A stretch of DNA of 64,000 nucleotides from Hermatobates lingyangjiaoensis. Its lineage: Eukaryota; Arthropoda; Insecta; Hemiptera; Hermatobatidae. The stretch spans positions 5,457,501-5,521,500 of the forward strand of contig JAPFBL010000255.1 of assembly GCA_026182355.1 (NCBI GenBank). Direction: 5' to 3'. The notes beneath the pieces were generated by a model. The model ran no database searches. It was not told the DNA's origin and saw nothing but the letters and a program-made list of their open reading frames with translations. Below, piece after piece: positions 24,440-37,469 of the stretch (its first letter is position 1; each line of letters opens with the position of its first letter). A program made the position numbers and the translations under genes.

Positions 24440-26066
24440 TTTTCGAGCAAATTAAAATCAACTTGTGCCTACTAAAATAAAGTCATCAAATTTGAGACTT
24501 AATGATGGTCGTATTTAGTTATGTAGACGAAGCCTTATGTTGTTAGCATTAGCATTTTATACAATATTTGAACGCAATTAATGTGGTGCTACTAGTCTGT
24601 TCATTTATTCCTCATATAAGTTAGATTGTTGGTTGTTTTTTAGTCTTTTCAGAAGTTTAAATATTCTTTCATATTCTTTAAAGCTCTCAACTAATAATAC
24701 AAATTTGCATTGTATGAGGTTCTAATGCGTGAATCAGATATGTTGACATCAGTAAAAGATGAAAAGCATAGGATAAACTTTTGAATATTTACAATCTGTT
24801 ATTTATGCCCTGTGGTTCGGTTTTAAATTCTGTTCTGTTTGGCTTCCTCTGTGTTTTTGTCAAACATGTTGATTTGACTAGTTGAGACCCCTAATTTAAC
24901 TGAACATCCCTCCTGATAGGCATTGGTGATATTATTAAACTCTTGTAAGTTCTTATATTCAACTTCAATTTCTGTTTATAGTCCCAATACTGCTGGATTA
25001 AGAGACCTACAAAGGCGAGATGAATTGCGGAAATTGTTAAGAGAAGCAGTTGATATCACAAAAAAAATTCATAATGAATCGAATCATCGACCTCCATTGT
25101 TGTTGAAATTGTCACCGGATATATCTGTAGAACAAATGAAAGATATTGCAGATGTTATCATGAAACCTGAGGTCAGTATATTCCAGTTTTATGAATTAAC
25201 TTTGTTCTACGTTTTTTTGACTTGAATTTTAATTGATTTTATTTACATTTAAGTAGGACATTTGTTGACAGTGTCGCATAGATGGCCTTGTTGTCTGCAA
25301 TACAAGCGTTGATCGTCGGAAGTCTCTGGTTGGTCCTCATGCTGAAGAACAAGGGGGTGTCAGTGGAAAACCACTAACTGATACTTCTACTTGGGTCATT
25401 GCCTCCATGTACACTCTCACACAAGGTGTGGTATTAATTACTCAAAACTTATTTGTTTGATTCAAATACTTTTACTTTTAAATTACTTTTAACAACTCTA
25501 CTATTGTTTTCATGTTGCTTGTGCATGTAATAGCTTCAGATCTTGATTTTTTAAATTATTTTATTTTTATTCAATTTATTACTCATATATACCTCAAAGT
25601 TGTGCTTGCATTGGTTCCTTTTAACTATTTACCCATATCTGGGTAAATTTATTTTTTTTCAAACAGCCTATTATTTCAGGGAAAATACCCATAATTGGTG
25701 TAGGAGGTGTATTCTCTGGAGAAGATGCTTATAAAAAAGTGAAGGCAGGAGCCAGTCTTATTCAGTTGTACACTGCATTTGTATACCATGGACCTCCGAG
25801 AATAACAAGGATAAAAAAAGAACTATCTGATTTATTAAAGTAAAAACAATAGTTGCTTAATTTTATTATGCTACAATCATTTTGTAATAGTATCCTGTTA
25901 TCATTTAATGCTCTTATGAATGAATACTTATAACCTCTGTTTATTGATTTGTTCTCTTTTATTTACAGTTACTTTTTGTTACAGGATAGATGGTTACAGT
26001 AGTATTGGAGAAGCTGTGGGCAAAGAAAGTAAAATATATACTCAGTTTAAATCTGCCGAACTGTAG
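21160..26066 (+). CDS. DHODH: Dihydroorotate dehydrogenase (quinone), mitochondrial
   Basis: Exons: 21160-21177, 21397-21618, 23102-23301, 23469-23660, 24982-25171, 25272-25425, 25680-25839 and 25985-26066. All introns are GT-AG and phases join to 1,218 bases, 405 residues, the normal size for class 2 DHODH. It oxidises dihydroorotate to orotate in pyrimidine synthesis and passes electrons to quinone at the inner mitochondrial membrane. The N-terminus has a basic stretch ([14 protein letters not shown]) and a short hydrophobic segment, as expected for import and membrane anchoring. Family blocks in order: [49 protein letters not shown], the catalytic-serine loop NISSPNTAGL spanning exons 4-5, [35 protein letters not shown] and [11 protein letters not shown] (FMN phosphate site). 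No key residue appears to be missing. Translation through the last donor would stop at once, so exon 8 is needed for the normal C-terminus. The gene looks functional. Confidence 0.95.
22430..22760 (-). mobile_element. Old Penelope-like remnants in DHODH intron 2
   Basis: At about 22,474-22,500 the plus strand has CTCCTGACAACT..ATCGAAAAT, a degenerate version of the Penelope-end motif seen at 53,503. From about 22,645 the order TTTTCCAGG, ACTTTTCGCTTTTGTTTAAAA, TTTTTGTAGGTCTACAA matches the minus-strand 3' end of the element at 56,343-56,480, with many mismatches. It is clearly old and noncoding. Confidence 0.5.
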
Positions 26067-26184
26067 ATTTTAATCGAAATAATATGCCAGAAGATATGTA
26101 AAAGTTTTTAAATTGTGACCACTCAATATTTTCGATAACTTGAAATTTTTACTCGTCTTAACACATTTATTGATTGAAAACAAA

Positions 26185-26190
26185 AATAAA
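26185..26190 (+). terminator. Candidate poly(A) signal of DHODH
   Basis: AATAAA occurs about 120 bases after the stop codon. It is the first canonical signal downstream, but in AT-rich DNA this is only suggestive. Confidence 0.45.
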
Positions 26191-27870
26191 TCGCAGTGCC
26201 TTAAGAAATTTAATTCATACTTTTATGCAAATGTCTTAATTTGTTTTTTTTTTTATTGAAATAGATTGTTATTGATGTATGCTATGTTCTTAAAAAAAAA
26301 GTAGATATACAATACCTACTATTTAGAAAGTAGTAACAAGGAATAATATCATTAATAGTCCATGTAATTATACCAAAAGGGGCTGAGAAACATACGATAT
26401 TAATTTTGTATAATACTATTTGTTTTTATTTAAACTTTGTTTCATTTCCCTATATGTGTGAGAACTTGGCGTGCTGAGCAGTGTTAACATATATGGGGCA
26501 CATATGATTGTTATTATTGATTAATTTTTTTTTTTGAAATAACAATCTGCAATTGATTTTAAAAGTGGCATTTATATTTGTTTATGAAATTTTCAATTAT
26601 GACTCTTTATCACAATTTAAGAAAAAAAAATTCCATAACTTTTCACTGTTGTGATATGGATGCTTTATGTTTACCTACAAGTATGTCAAGCATATAAGGT
26701 GCTTAAAAATAATAGTTAATTCTATCAATCCACTTTAGAGTTTCACGAAGCTTTCATCATGGGAGTCTCACGTATGGTATGTTTGGAGAAGTTAACGATG
26801 GCTCAGAACCCTCTTTCAATTCCTACCGTGGTTAACTCATTATTTAATACCATATTATTGTTAATTCTTTATATATATTTAATTTGATTAAGTGTTTTGT
26901 GAAATTAAATAATGTTATAATCAAATAAATAATTTTCTTAACCAAGGAAAAGATTTAATGTATAAGAATATATTAAATAAAAAATATGTGGAAAGGTTTA
27001 TTGCTTTGGATATGGGAAATGGAAAGAAGTGGGAGTTGAAGTTAAAATTATGAAGAAATATTTCTTTAGCATGCATATGGAAATTAAATATGTGTATTTG
27101 TTATTTCTGAATGATCAAGAAAATCTACTATATAGATTACTCCCTGGCGTTCCTTGGTATTTGGATTCATAATGTTGCATTGAGTACTCTTCAATAAAGT
27201 AATAATGTTTCCAAAATAAGGTAGAAATTGTACATTGTAACACAGCGTTTCTGAAATTAAATACTATTTCTACGATTGAGACTGGATTAATAATAATTAA
27301 TACGTATTAAGTGATCAAAGGTGGAAATGTTGATGCAGTGAATATCTGGAGCTGACTCATTTAGTACGCCGTAGGAGTATTCTTTGAATAATTAACTTTG
27401 ATTACAATTCTATGTAAATCATTTGTAATTTATTTGAGCATCCTATTGCTTTTTAATTATTTGCAAGTTCATAGAGTATTATTTATTTTATAATGTTATT
27501 ACTATAATCTTTGATTTTGCAATTTCACTGTCTATTTTACTGTATTATATAGAAATCATCAGTTAAAGTGTTTAACAAGTTTTTGGTTAGTGCTATTTGG
27601 AAGGGAAGTTGATGAGTTCAATTTCCCTTGTGAATCAAGCTGATGTCTTATGGTGGAAAGGAATGTTTTTATATCCCACACAATGGTCTCGACTGGTCTT
27701 TGGATAATATAGTAACCTGTTATTACTGAAAATCCTGAACACCTAAATCTGCTGTTGGATAGCCAGAAAGCCTAAGTACAAACATCCAGTTATATATTAA
27801 TAGAACATATCGGTTGAGTATTATATTAGCTTTATACATTCTTAAAAGCCTATATGAATGGAATAGATTT
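26191..27870. other. Unannotated intergenic stretch
   Basis: AT-rich; no supported gene or named repeat. Confidence 0.5.
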
Positions 27871-27872
27871 AT

Positions 27873-29525
27873 GTTAATAGAACGAATATTCGTCATATTG
27901 TATGAATGGATTCTGTGTTTGTAACTGGTATAAAGTAAATGTTAATAAGATTTAATAAATAAGATCAGATGTGATCTAGAATTAGAGTGTTTAGCATTAT
28001 TAGTTATGAAAATTATAGATGCTGCTCGGTCTTCCCTGAACTGTATTGAGTATGCTAAGCTAGGGTTAAGAGATCCGAACTCAAGAACGTTCTTGAAAAC
28101 GCATTTCAGACCAAAATCCGTCAAAGTGAGATTGTTTTCACAACAGAGTGAGTCCCACATCACAACAGTAGGTGATGTGCCCCCATCTCGAGATGAATTC
28201 AGGAGTTAATTGAATACTGTAGTTAAGTCTAGATAGCAAAGTATATGGTAGTCGCATATATATCCTAGAAAAGGTTTGGTACTATTATTATACTTTATTA
28301 TATAAGGTTCAGTACTATTATTAGTATTGAACATTGGAAATTTAAATCTTGGTCAAAACCGTAGACCTTTCATATGGGTGACAAAAGACAAAACATTTTG
28401 CTGTACACAGCCGTTTTGAGAGCAGGTAAGGAACGGTCTCGAGCCCTGTGTCGCCAAGTACTGTGTAGTTGTAAAATCCTACCTCACATTAGTATGAAGA
28501 AATTCAAGATTTCCCTGGTAGCTCGTAACTAATATAGGTTTAATCTAGCAATTAAGACCACATGTCAGCCCTAGACCAACCAGAAGATAAAACATATAAG
28601 TTGAGACATTGAAAGCAGTATAATAAATTTTGAGTTAACATTGTTTGTAAAACCATTCGGTTTAACAGTTTCTTAAAGAAAACTAAAAGAGTTTGGTAAT
28701 GTCAAAAATTAGTTTATATAAAAGCAAATTCACAGATAATACAATAATAACAAATTTTAGTCAAAAAACACTATTAGATTCGATCCGGCTCTGAGACGTG
28801 GGACATTATTTTAGTTTCCATTGATGGGTCACGAATCTGCGTTAAGTTTGTCAATCAGATGGCACTGCGATTAGTACCTTTATAAAGTACACTGTTAGTA
28901 CTCCTCACACTGGTTAGTTCATGGGATTGAACCCGAATACTGAACAGGCCAAGCATTGGCAGTGGTAAAGTAGGGAAAGGAGCCAAATCCTTTTCTAGGT
29001 TATATATGCTACTACCATTTTATGTTAATAGAACGAATATTCATCATTTTGTGTTAATGGATTGTGTTTTATAACTGGTATAAAGGAAATGTTAATTGGT
29101 TTTAATAAATAGGTTCAGGGTGATCTAGAGTTAGAGCGTTTAGCATTATTAGTACTGAACATTGGAAGTTTAAATCTTGGCCAAAACCCACCCTATGCCT
29201 TTCACATGAGTGACAAAACATTTTGTTGCACGCAGCCGTTTTGAGAGCAGGTAAGCAAACGGTCTCGAGCCCGTTCGCTAACTAAACTTAACTACAGTAT
29301 TCAATTAACTCCTGAGAGATGGGGGCACCCATCTCCTGAGAGATTCAATTCATCTCGAGATGGGGGCACATCACCTTATGTTGTGATGTGGGACTCACTC
29401 TGTTGTGAAAACGATCTCACTTTGACGGATTTTGGTCTGAAATTCGTTATCAAGAACGTTGTTAACCCTAGCTTAGCATGCCCAATACAGTTCAGGGAAG
29501 ACTGAGTAGCATCTATAATTTTCAT
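27873..29525. repeat. Composite direct and inverted repeat, unidentified mobile DNA
   Basis: Segment A (27,873-28,005), starting GTTAATAGAACGAATATTC, recurs in the same direction at 29,024-29,155. Segment C, with CAGCCGTTTTGAGAGCAGGT, occurs at about 28,330-28,460 and again at 29,155-29,275. Segment B (28,006-28,205), with a 67-codon open frame, recurs inverted at about 29,290-29,525. A short piece at 28,240-28,280 (CATATATATCCTAGAAAAGG) is inverted at 28,988-29,020. The B frame is broken in the inverted copy. Between the copies, 28,790-28,960 includes GGGATTGAACCC, resembling an inverted polymerase III B box, but without an A box. It looks like two related elements joined with one part flipped. 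Confidence 0.6.
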
Positions 29526-29529
29526 GTTT

Positions 29530-32500
29530 AACTTCGATCTCATCATGACACCGGTTATCCTTTCTAACTTTCACATGGTTATGTGTATTCTCGCTGCCAT
29601 CATTTATATAATGAACTAGAAACTTATTTTCAAATGATACGTCGTCTAACCGTCAGTATAACTGAATATCTCCATTCAATCTAAAAATTAATCCAACTGG
29701 AAAGTGTTAAATTAAAAATATAAATAGTTGATATTATGTACTAAAGTACTTTCCAGGCAAAATAAAAATAAAAGAATTGTCTTGTCGCAACAAAATGGAA
29801 AATAATCTTTACACCCTCATTCCTGCTACTGAAGGAAAAATTCCAGAACAGAATTATGGATATGTTAATTGTAATGTTTCTGTCCAGAGTTATTTTACAA
29901 ATAAGTACTTTTTTATGTTCAAAATAAATTGATTAAATTAGTTTGATTATATTTTGAAAGTTAAATTAAATATAATTAATTGCATGAAATAGTGGTTCTG
30001 TAAATTTTATGGCGTGCCGTATCACTGCATTTAAAACGAGGAATTCCCATATAATATTGAATATGTCTATAGTTCTGTAGTCAAATGCATACTATGTGAC
30101 ATTTACTCATACTTAGAAATTACTGAAAAAGTCTCTACTTAAAGTTCTAATATAAAACAACACGTTCATCTTCAGATTTATCTGCTCATTGTGAAAATGT
30201 AGAGATATGGGAAAAAGATAAAGAAACAAAATAGTAAATAAAAGAACAGAGAAAAGTGGAAAAGAAAGAATATAAACTTAGAAAAAAAAATTAAATGGCT
30301 CTTTAAAATAGAAATGAATGAGGGAAAAGCCTGGATTTCAGATGACATTTTTAAATACATAGTAGAAAAATACTGTTGATCAATTTACTCATGTTCAGTG
30401 ACCATTTTCCGAATTAGTAATATACACTATGATATTTAATTCATGTAATATATAAATAGGGTCTGTTTACATCCCTTATGTCCCTATAAAATAAGGAAGA
30501 GACACTATTCAACTGCCAATGATGTGAAAAATAATATGTTTCTTCAAGCTAACCTTAAGCAAAGTTTTTTGCTTTTATAATTTATTTTTATGTCGAATGT
30601 ATTTTATTAATAGTTCAAAATATTTGCTCTTTATTTTATTAGTCAGTTTGTTCTGCTCTAAAAGTAGCATGCTCAAACTCACACATTCCCCACATAAAAC
30701 ATGTGAGATCTAGAAGAAGATTCTGACTCCGGCCCTCGGGACTAACGCTTTTAGGCAACATACTCCATAACAATGGACATTTAAAAATTATTGCTTCGTA
30801 TCATTCCGTCTTAAAATCAAAGCAGTTATTTTATTATTTTCCTTTTTTAATAACTAATTTCGAATTTCCGGTATTATATTTATCATTTGTTGTAAAAAAC
30901 TGTTACTTAAATATTCATTAAAGGTTCTTTGATTAAAGAAATTATTACTGATTTTACATAAATCATCAAAACAAAACCTTCATTGATTACTTGAGGTCCA
31001 AGGTAGGCTTCATATGTATAGGAGTTATTTGTGATTTCTGTGAAATTGAATTGTCAATTGATGAAGTTTTATCTATTCCACTATTGTTTTAAAGCCAATA
31101 AAAGAGTTTATTACGGAATTATATTCATATTTAAAGGTTAATTATTCAGGCTGAATTGTACTCGAAAACCCACGCCAACTAAAAACCTCAAAAGCTACCG
31201 TGTATAAAATAAAAGTAGAGACCAGATATGATTAACTTCAGTCTGTTTTAAAAAGGCTATTAATTTGAAATAATAGTTTTACCATACAATCTTCATAAAT
31301 TGTAGGTTTTTATTGATATAGTTGTATTTCATTATTCATACATCGAAATTAATCAGCCATCAATTCGATAATGATAATCAATATTTCAATATATCATATA
31401 TCAATGATAATTCAATATTGATCGCTGATTAATTTGAAATATGCAAACTGTAGTCAGGAAGCACAAGTGGTAAAAATTGTTTGTTTTATCGAAATAATCA
31501 TAAAATAAATCAGAAGATACATTTTTTTTTCATTCGACTAATTTAACACCTGATGTAATTAAAACTACTTTCACACGATAAGCTGAATTGAACACAAAGA
31601 ATTTAAACAATTCATTTCTGAGTAGTGAAAGATTGCAGAAGATAAAGAGTACAACCATGTTTTAAAACAAGCATTTCAAAACAAGCCTAGAGTTTTTCTT
31701 TAAAGTCAAGCAGGGGTTCAACCGGTATTGATCACATGAAACACGTTCGACAATATCGATTTTGATGCCCCACCCTTCACGCTAGTTTCTCAATCGGTTA
31801 AAATTTCGCTCGTTTATTATTGTTAATATTTTAATTAGTTTTACTTATTTAGGACTCTCTTTGTTTTATATTATTAGCAATTATTAAATAATGTATATAT
31901 ATATAATTAATATGTTTGCCTATCCAAAATACGACTACCCTAACCTCTTTTTCAACGGAGGAGGACAAAATCCGTTATTGAAACAAATGAAAACAATAAA
32001 AAAACAAGATATAAATACAAAAATATTCTATCAACTCCATAAAGGAACTAATAGATCATAAAATCTCCATTTCTTAAAACCAAATTGAGTCCTTTCAAGA
32101 AATATATAGGTAAACACCTAACAATAATTTTTATAGGCAATAATTTATTCTAATTTTTGGAGAGTTCTAGGAATCTACTTCAGAATTATGTCAGACAAAT
32201 TATGTTGGACAAATGGATTTATTCAACAAATTAAATCTGCTTTGTAGAGTTAATTAAATTATTTCAAATTTTAAAGTATTTTGTTTACTTATTGTTATTA
32301 TAAGTAAACATGATATCCAAACAATGGATTATACATTTATTTTTAAGAAACTACCATTATTTGTTATCGTAATGAAAATAAAATCAATAATTATAGCCCT
32401 TAATATAATAACGAAAATCTGGGGAGTTACTTATCTCTCAAACGCTTTTAGTAAAATCTTAATACATTTTATTGAAGTTATGTTGTATCTCACAATAAAA

Positions 32501-34190
32501 TTAGTCCAAAATTATGTCTAGAACAAAAGGATATAATTTTTCTTGAAAGCAAACGACTATTCTCATACGACTAGGCCCAGTCTTGTCTTGCCCGTTGATC
32601 ACACTTTTTGCATTTTGCCTACTCCCAAAAAATCATCTCTAATTGTCTCCAATAATTAAACTGCAAAGCCTGAATTATAAACAAACTAATTCTGAATTAA
32701 TTCAAACTAATTTAACTTTACACAGAGTTAAGTAGTTGTCGTCAAACTACGAATCAAAGCACGATGGTCCTTTAGTTATTTGAGGGAGTCTTTTCCAAAA
32801 GCATGGGCTTTCAGAAAAAAATGTTTTGAAATGCAAATATAGACCAAGGGTTTACTTTTAAAAGTCTGTGAAATGACGACTAGATGATTTTTTAATAATC
32901 TTTCTCAGTTCTTAGCACAATCAAAAATATGTTGTTTTTTTCTAATTTCACACTTCAATCTTTATTCCTTCAAATATTATTCAAGAAAAAAAATGGAATG
33001 GTACCTCCAGTAAAATATAACAACAAACCTTACTTACCCAAAATAACAACAATTAAATTTAAACTGAATAAACAGCAATCTAATTTCAAGTGCAATACCA
33101 TTTTTATTTCAATGAAGTTTGGTACCAGTTTTATTCAAAGACCCAAGTTTCAACAAAATTTTTAAAACAGAGTTCTTTAAAGAAATTTAGCTCTTAAAAA
33201 AAATCTAAATCCCGGAAGTGATGTTTAGTTCTTTTGATTAATATTTTGTAGACCCCTTGCATAATCTAAGTTAAACTACCATCATCTTATTTATTATTTT
33301 CTTTATTTTGTCGTAGTTTCATTAGGATTTATTTGTCTACATTATTCTTCTGTTAACATTTTTTGCTAATGTTTAATTTTTTTATAATAAAAAACTACTC
33401 TATTCAAATAATATCTTTTACTTTACTGAAAGTAAACAAATTATAATTATGAACAAAAATAATAATTTTAACCAATTTACTCGTTTGGCCTGTGAATTTA
33501 TAATTTATATTCCTTCATCATGTTTGAATTTGTGTCCATAATCTACAAAAATTTTGATAAAAAATGAAATTTTTGTTTCTCACTGTCGTATGGATGGTAG
33601 ATTTAGTGAAATTTGACATATATTTAGTTACTTTTTGTGGAAAGAAACCCAGTTGCTTTTCGTCCATGTGGCATCATGGAAAACGAACTTTCTTACTTTC
33701 TAGTATCATATTCAACTATATTGCGAGTGCAGTTGTTTATAATATTCTACATCTTAATCGTGGTGCACCTCGGGTTATCGTCGCAGGTGACGCCGTGGCA
33801 CTCTGACCTCTGTTGGCCAGTAGGGTAACACTACCACATGTTTCTTAACAGATGTTGCCAATGATACACGAAAAGCTATTAATGCCCGATAATAAAAAAA
33901 AGTAGTAAGTACCCTAAGATATGTCTAACACTCTTTGATACTTATAAAGATGAAATTTACAAAACTGTTGGGTTCATGAAAACTGTTTAGCATATAATTA
34001 AAACAAACTGAAATTTATATCACACCCTCATATATCTGTGTGACAAAATTATGGTAATCATTGCAAAGTGTCTTTTTGAATATATAAATTGCATTTTATT
34101 TATATTCTAAAGAATATTCTAATTAATAATGCTCGCTCAGTAGATACCACAGAGACATTTCTCATAATTTACTTGTTACCAGATCCCACA
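29530..34190. other. Unannotated AT-rich stretch
   Basis: No supported gene. A weak palindromic area lies at 31,348-31,432, with outer arms AAATTAATCAGC / GCTGATTAATTT. Nothing else is recognisable. Confidence 0.45.
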
Positions 34191-34194
34191 CTTA

Positions 34195-34395
34195 TCTCTT
34201 ATATTTATCTCACTCAGTTTATATCGGAGTAGGTATCAGAAATGCCTGACATCGAAATGCTCAAAAATGCCGTCGCATCCCTCAAGATTTACCACGCCTC
34301 ACGATAGATCTAGGATCATGACCAAAATTTGAACCTCCAGTCATCAACACTAAAGAGCGGCAGACTACTCATTAGATAACATCTGACCCCTCTTT
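34195..34395 (-). mobile_element. Degenerate tRNA-derived SINE, second family
   Basis: On the minus strand GGGGTCAGATGTTATCTAATG resembles a tRNA 5' end with an A box, and GGAGGTTCAAATTTTGG about 35 bases later resembles a B box. The sequence differs from the SINEs at 15.9 and 36 kb. No target duplication was identified. It could also be a single tRNA-like pseudogene. Confidence 0.45.
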
Positions 34396-35645
34396 CCCAT
34401 AACTGAAACTTAAAAAAACCTAAATCGATTAGTTGGGCTCCAAAAAACAGTATACTCACTTCTACATATATTAACAATTATAGTTCATGTAGTTAACATT
34501 CAGAGTAGTAATTCCAAGCATATTATCACCAAAAATGAAGTACAGAAAAATATAGTTCATCTCATGAACTGCTAAATGAGTTCACAGAACTTATTAATTA
34601 TTGTGTAACTAGACACTAGGAATTCCTCAAATCACGAAATATGTAGAGAGAATAAGCATTACATTTCAAATTATGCTCATTATTGATTTAAAAATCAATC
34701 AGCTGACACACCCTGTCTTCTGTTTTTAGATCAGATTCAATTTTTAACCTAGGTAATAACTATATATTAAGGAACATAAACGTTTATCTTCTCTTGAACT
34801 CTTATATCTTAATTTTACTTGACAAATATATATCTACAACTTATGTATATGTGACACCTATTCACAGCAATCACTTTACATTTAAATAGTTTACTAATAT
34901 AACAATTTATTTGTTACAGAATAATTTGCTACTATCTTCACGCTTTGATTGATCTTAAGCGTATCAAAGAGTTTTATTCATAGATGATGTATAACTATGG
35001 TCTTCAGATGATATAAGGTAATTAAGTTATTAATATTATTTAGAATATTTATGGTTTAATTCATTTTTTTAAATAGATTGTTTATGTTTAATTCATTTGT
35101 ACGTCATTCAGTTTGTAAAATTATAAACAAATCATCAATACCCAGCAATTAAAAAAATTTAAGCATTACAAATTTAACATTTTAAAACAGTAAAAATGTT
35201 AAATTCGTTTCATTTATTTTCAGTGTATTTTTGATAATTAGAGGTGGTAATATATTTTTACATTAGTTATTTAAGTATAGTGACCAGTCCAGCCAATAAC
35301 TGATTGCTTCAAAAGCCAGAATAGTAGTCTGTCAGAAGTCTTCTGACGAGAGACGTTTAGTCATCACATATGGGATGTGATTACCTACGTAAGCGATTTA
35401 CTAACGACAGCAATGACTGCTGGAAAAAAGAAATCAAATTATCTTTCCTTTAGAAACATAGTTAAACATTAAACACACAATTTTCGGCCATTAGTTAATA
35501 TAACTGTTATTTAACAGTTTTCAATAAAATCATATTGTTGCAAGTTGACAAGTTCCAACTGTCAAAGAGATGTCATTTGTTTCCACACTTTAGTAATGTT
35601 CTATAGAGGTGGAGATTGTGGTTCATTTGTTATTGCCACTGATTT
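34396..35645. other. Unannotated stretch
   Basis: No supported gene or repeat. Confidence 0.45.
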
Positions 35646-35648
35646 TAA

Positions 35649-35876
35649 TTATGGTTGAGCCACCTTACCGGGTTTAACATTGGGAGTTCTTACGTTTGAC
35701 TTCATCAAGTTTACTAGAGTAGACATCTTTAATGACTGTAGGATCGAACCAATGACTTTACTGACTCCTATCCGAAGGGCGGCTTTTACATGATGTTCCA
35801 TCTGCGACGTAAAAATCCGAGGGTCATTACAAGAAATCAAATCTTGAATACAAACAGATAGCACGCTACGAGGAGA
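35649..35876 (-). CDS. Orphan terminal-exon-like frame, unidentified
   Basis: On the minus strand a T-rich tract ends in TTTTTTTACAGGGTAAAAG, giving possible acceptors. After the second AG, a frame reads SPRSVLSVCIQDLISC, FTSQMEHHVKAALRIGVSKV and SLKMSTLVNLM to a stop at 35,649. Its composition is ordinary and protein-like, unlike the random frames nearby. The family is not recognised and no upstream exon is proven; the 74-base exon candidate at 47,785 lies on the same strand far upstream. It may be the last exon of a long-intron gene, or a gene fragment. Confidence 0.4.
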   Translation of the reverse strand, partial: SPRSVLSVCIQDLISCNDPRIFTSQMEHHVKAALRIGVSKVIGSILQSLKMSTLVNLMKSNVRTPNVKPGKVAQP

Positions 35877-35933
35877 CTTTTACCCTGTAAAAAAACATTA
35901 ACTAGGATATTAAGTTACCAAGTAGTTACCAAG

Positions 35934-36290
35934 TAACTATGTAACAGAGGGGGCCAGGCTAGCTCAGTGGTTACGTGCTCGCCTCTGAACTAATAGGACC
36001 GGGGTTCGATCCTCACCTGGCCCTCGATTTATTCACGCGGGAGGTGAATAAATCTGAGCGCGTCGTCCCTCGGAGAAGGACGTTAAACCGTCGGTCCCGA
36101 GCCTGTACGATGTCAGGTATTCGTTAAAGATCCCTACTCTAAATACATTTGAGTTAGGCAAAATTTAGGACTCCCACTGTAGAATCAAGTCTTCATTGTG
36201 TGGTATCACAAATGGCCAATGCTCAGCCTACGTGTGTTCCCTTGTGGAAACTGCCACTGCAACCTAACCTAACTTAACTATGTAACAGAG
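35934..36290 (+). mobile_element. tRNA-derived SINE with 16-bp target-site duplication
   Basis: The 16-base duplication TAACTATGTAACAGAG occurs exactly at 35,934-35,949 and 36,275-36,290. The element between (325 bases) begins with a tRNA-like head: GGGCCAGG pairs perfectly with CCTGGCCC, with A box TAGCTCAGTGG and B box GGTTCGATCC. The non-tRNA body matches the inverted copy at 15.9-16.2 kb. The tail ends AACCTAACCTAACT, resembling two to three copies of the insect telomere-type CCTAA repeat. The exact duplication and paired stem imply a fairly recent insertion. Confidence 0.92.
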
Positions 36291-36298
36291 TGGCAATA

Positions 36299-37457
36299 TC
36301 TATATATAAATAAAAGAAAGTTTTTGTCTGTATATTGCTTAGAACTGACTCATTGCAGGTTATCTTTACGTTTCATACATAGAGAAATCGAATCCACCCT
36401 TAAAAAAATGTCTAACTGTCGGTTTGTCCACAAAATTTTGTCACAAGTAAACTCAGCGGCCATAAGATATAGTGAGCTGAAATTTCGGAAGTAGGTTTGT
36501 GTATGTCTAACTTAAAATCTAAGCTTTGAACGGATTGAAAATTCAACGTAGAAGCGAAGTTATGGACTTTTAAGCTGTCTTTGGCCAACTTCAAAGTCCT
36601 TATATTTTTAAAAATATACAGGTAAAGTAAGTAGGTATTGTTAGTTGATTTCAATTTCATTTACATTTAACCTCCCAGCAAGAGATAATTGACAAGGTGT
36701 TTCCCGAAGTTCAAGGTCTGCTATCTATTCGGAATAACTGGCTTTGCGAACGAGAAATTTGTGTTCTCACCCCTATCAATAAACAATTTCTTACACTATA
36801 TCAAGTTGAGGAAAGAACTTACAAGTCAGTAAAGAGAGTGGTTAGTGATGAGGAAGCAGTTCATTATCCAATTGAATTTCTTGATTCTGTGACTGCTCCT
36901 GGACTGCCTGCTCATGACTTAAAACTTAAAGTGGTACACCAATCATGTTGTTACGAAACTTGAGTGCCCCAAAATTGTGCAACAGGACACTACTTTGAAT
37001 TCATGCTTTGCACAGATACGTCAAAGAGGCTGATATCATGACTGGGAGCGGTACTGGGGAGTCAGTGTTTATACTCGTACCATGTATACCATTGATACAT
37101 AGTAACTGTCTCTTTCAATTAAAATTGTTGTAATTTCTCGTCAGTGTTTGTTTTCACAATAACAGTAAATAAGTCGCAAGGCCAAATTTTGTCTACGGCA
37201 GGAATTGAAGTGAGTGAGAGCAAGTTTTTCTCACATGGTCAATGGTTGCGTGCTCAAGAGTCAGAGGTTCCAACTTTTTGTTCTTCCATTTACTTGAAGG
37301 ACAGACAACTAATGTGGTGTATACAGAGGCGCTTACTTAACATTGCGCTAATAAATATATTTTTTTTATTCTATAATTTTCTAATAATATTTTGAAATAG
37401 GATCTATCATCTCTGAATTTTTGTAAAATACCCGTCAAAGACAGGCTCATCTGCTAG
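36299..37457 (+). mobile_element. Helitron, non-autonomous, with helicase C-terminal remnant
   Basis: Starts with TC (A|TCTATATATAAATAAAAG) and ends with CTAG before T; the terminal hairpin is partly decayed (CCGTCAAAGACAGG). The 5' arm is noncoding. The 3' half encodes Pif1-type helicase pieces: FPEVQGLLSIRNNWL, DEEAVHYPIEFLDSV, APGLPAHDLKLKV, then a frameshifted NKSQGQ block. The replication-initiator (Rep) domain is absent, so it would depend on another copy. It has one unit of the 8-base GTCGGTTT repeat. Confidence 0.85.
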
Positions 37458-37469
37458 TATAATAATATA

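Noticed and set aside
28790..28960. tRNA-derived SINE on the minus strand at 28.8-29.0 kb
   Set aside because: A B-box-like GGGTTCAATCCC is present, but no A box or duplication could be found.
35950..36022. Functional tRNA gene
   Set aside because: The tRNA-like head is followed by a SINE body shared with another copy and enclosed by a target-site duplication.
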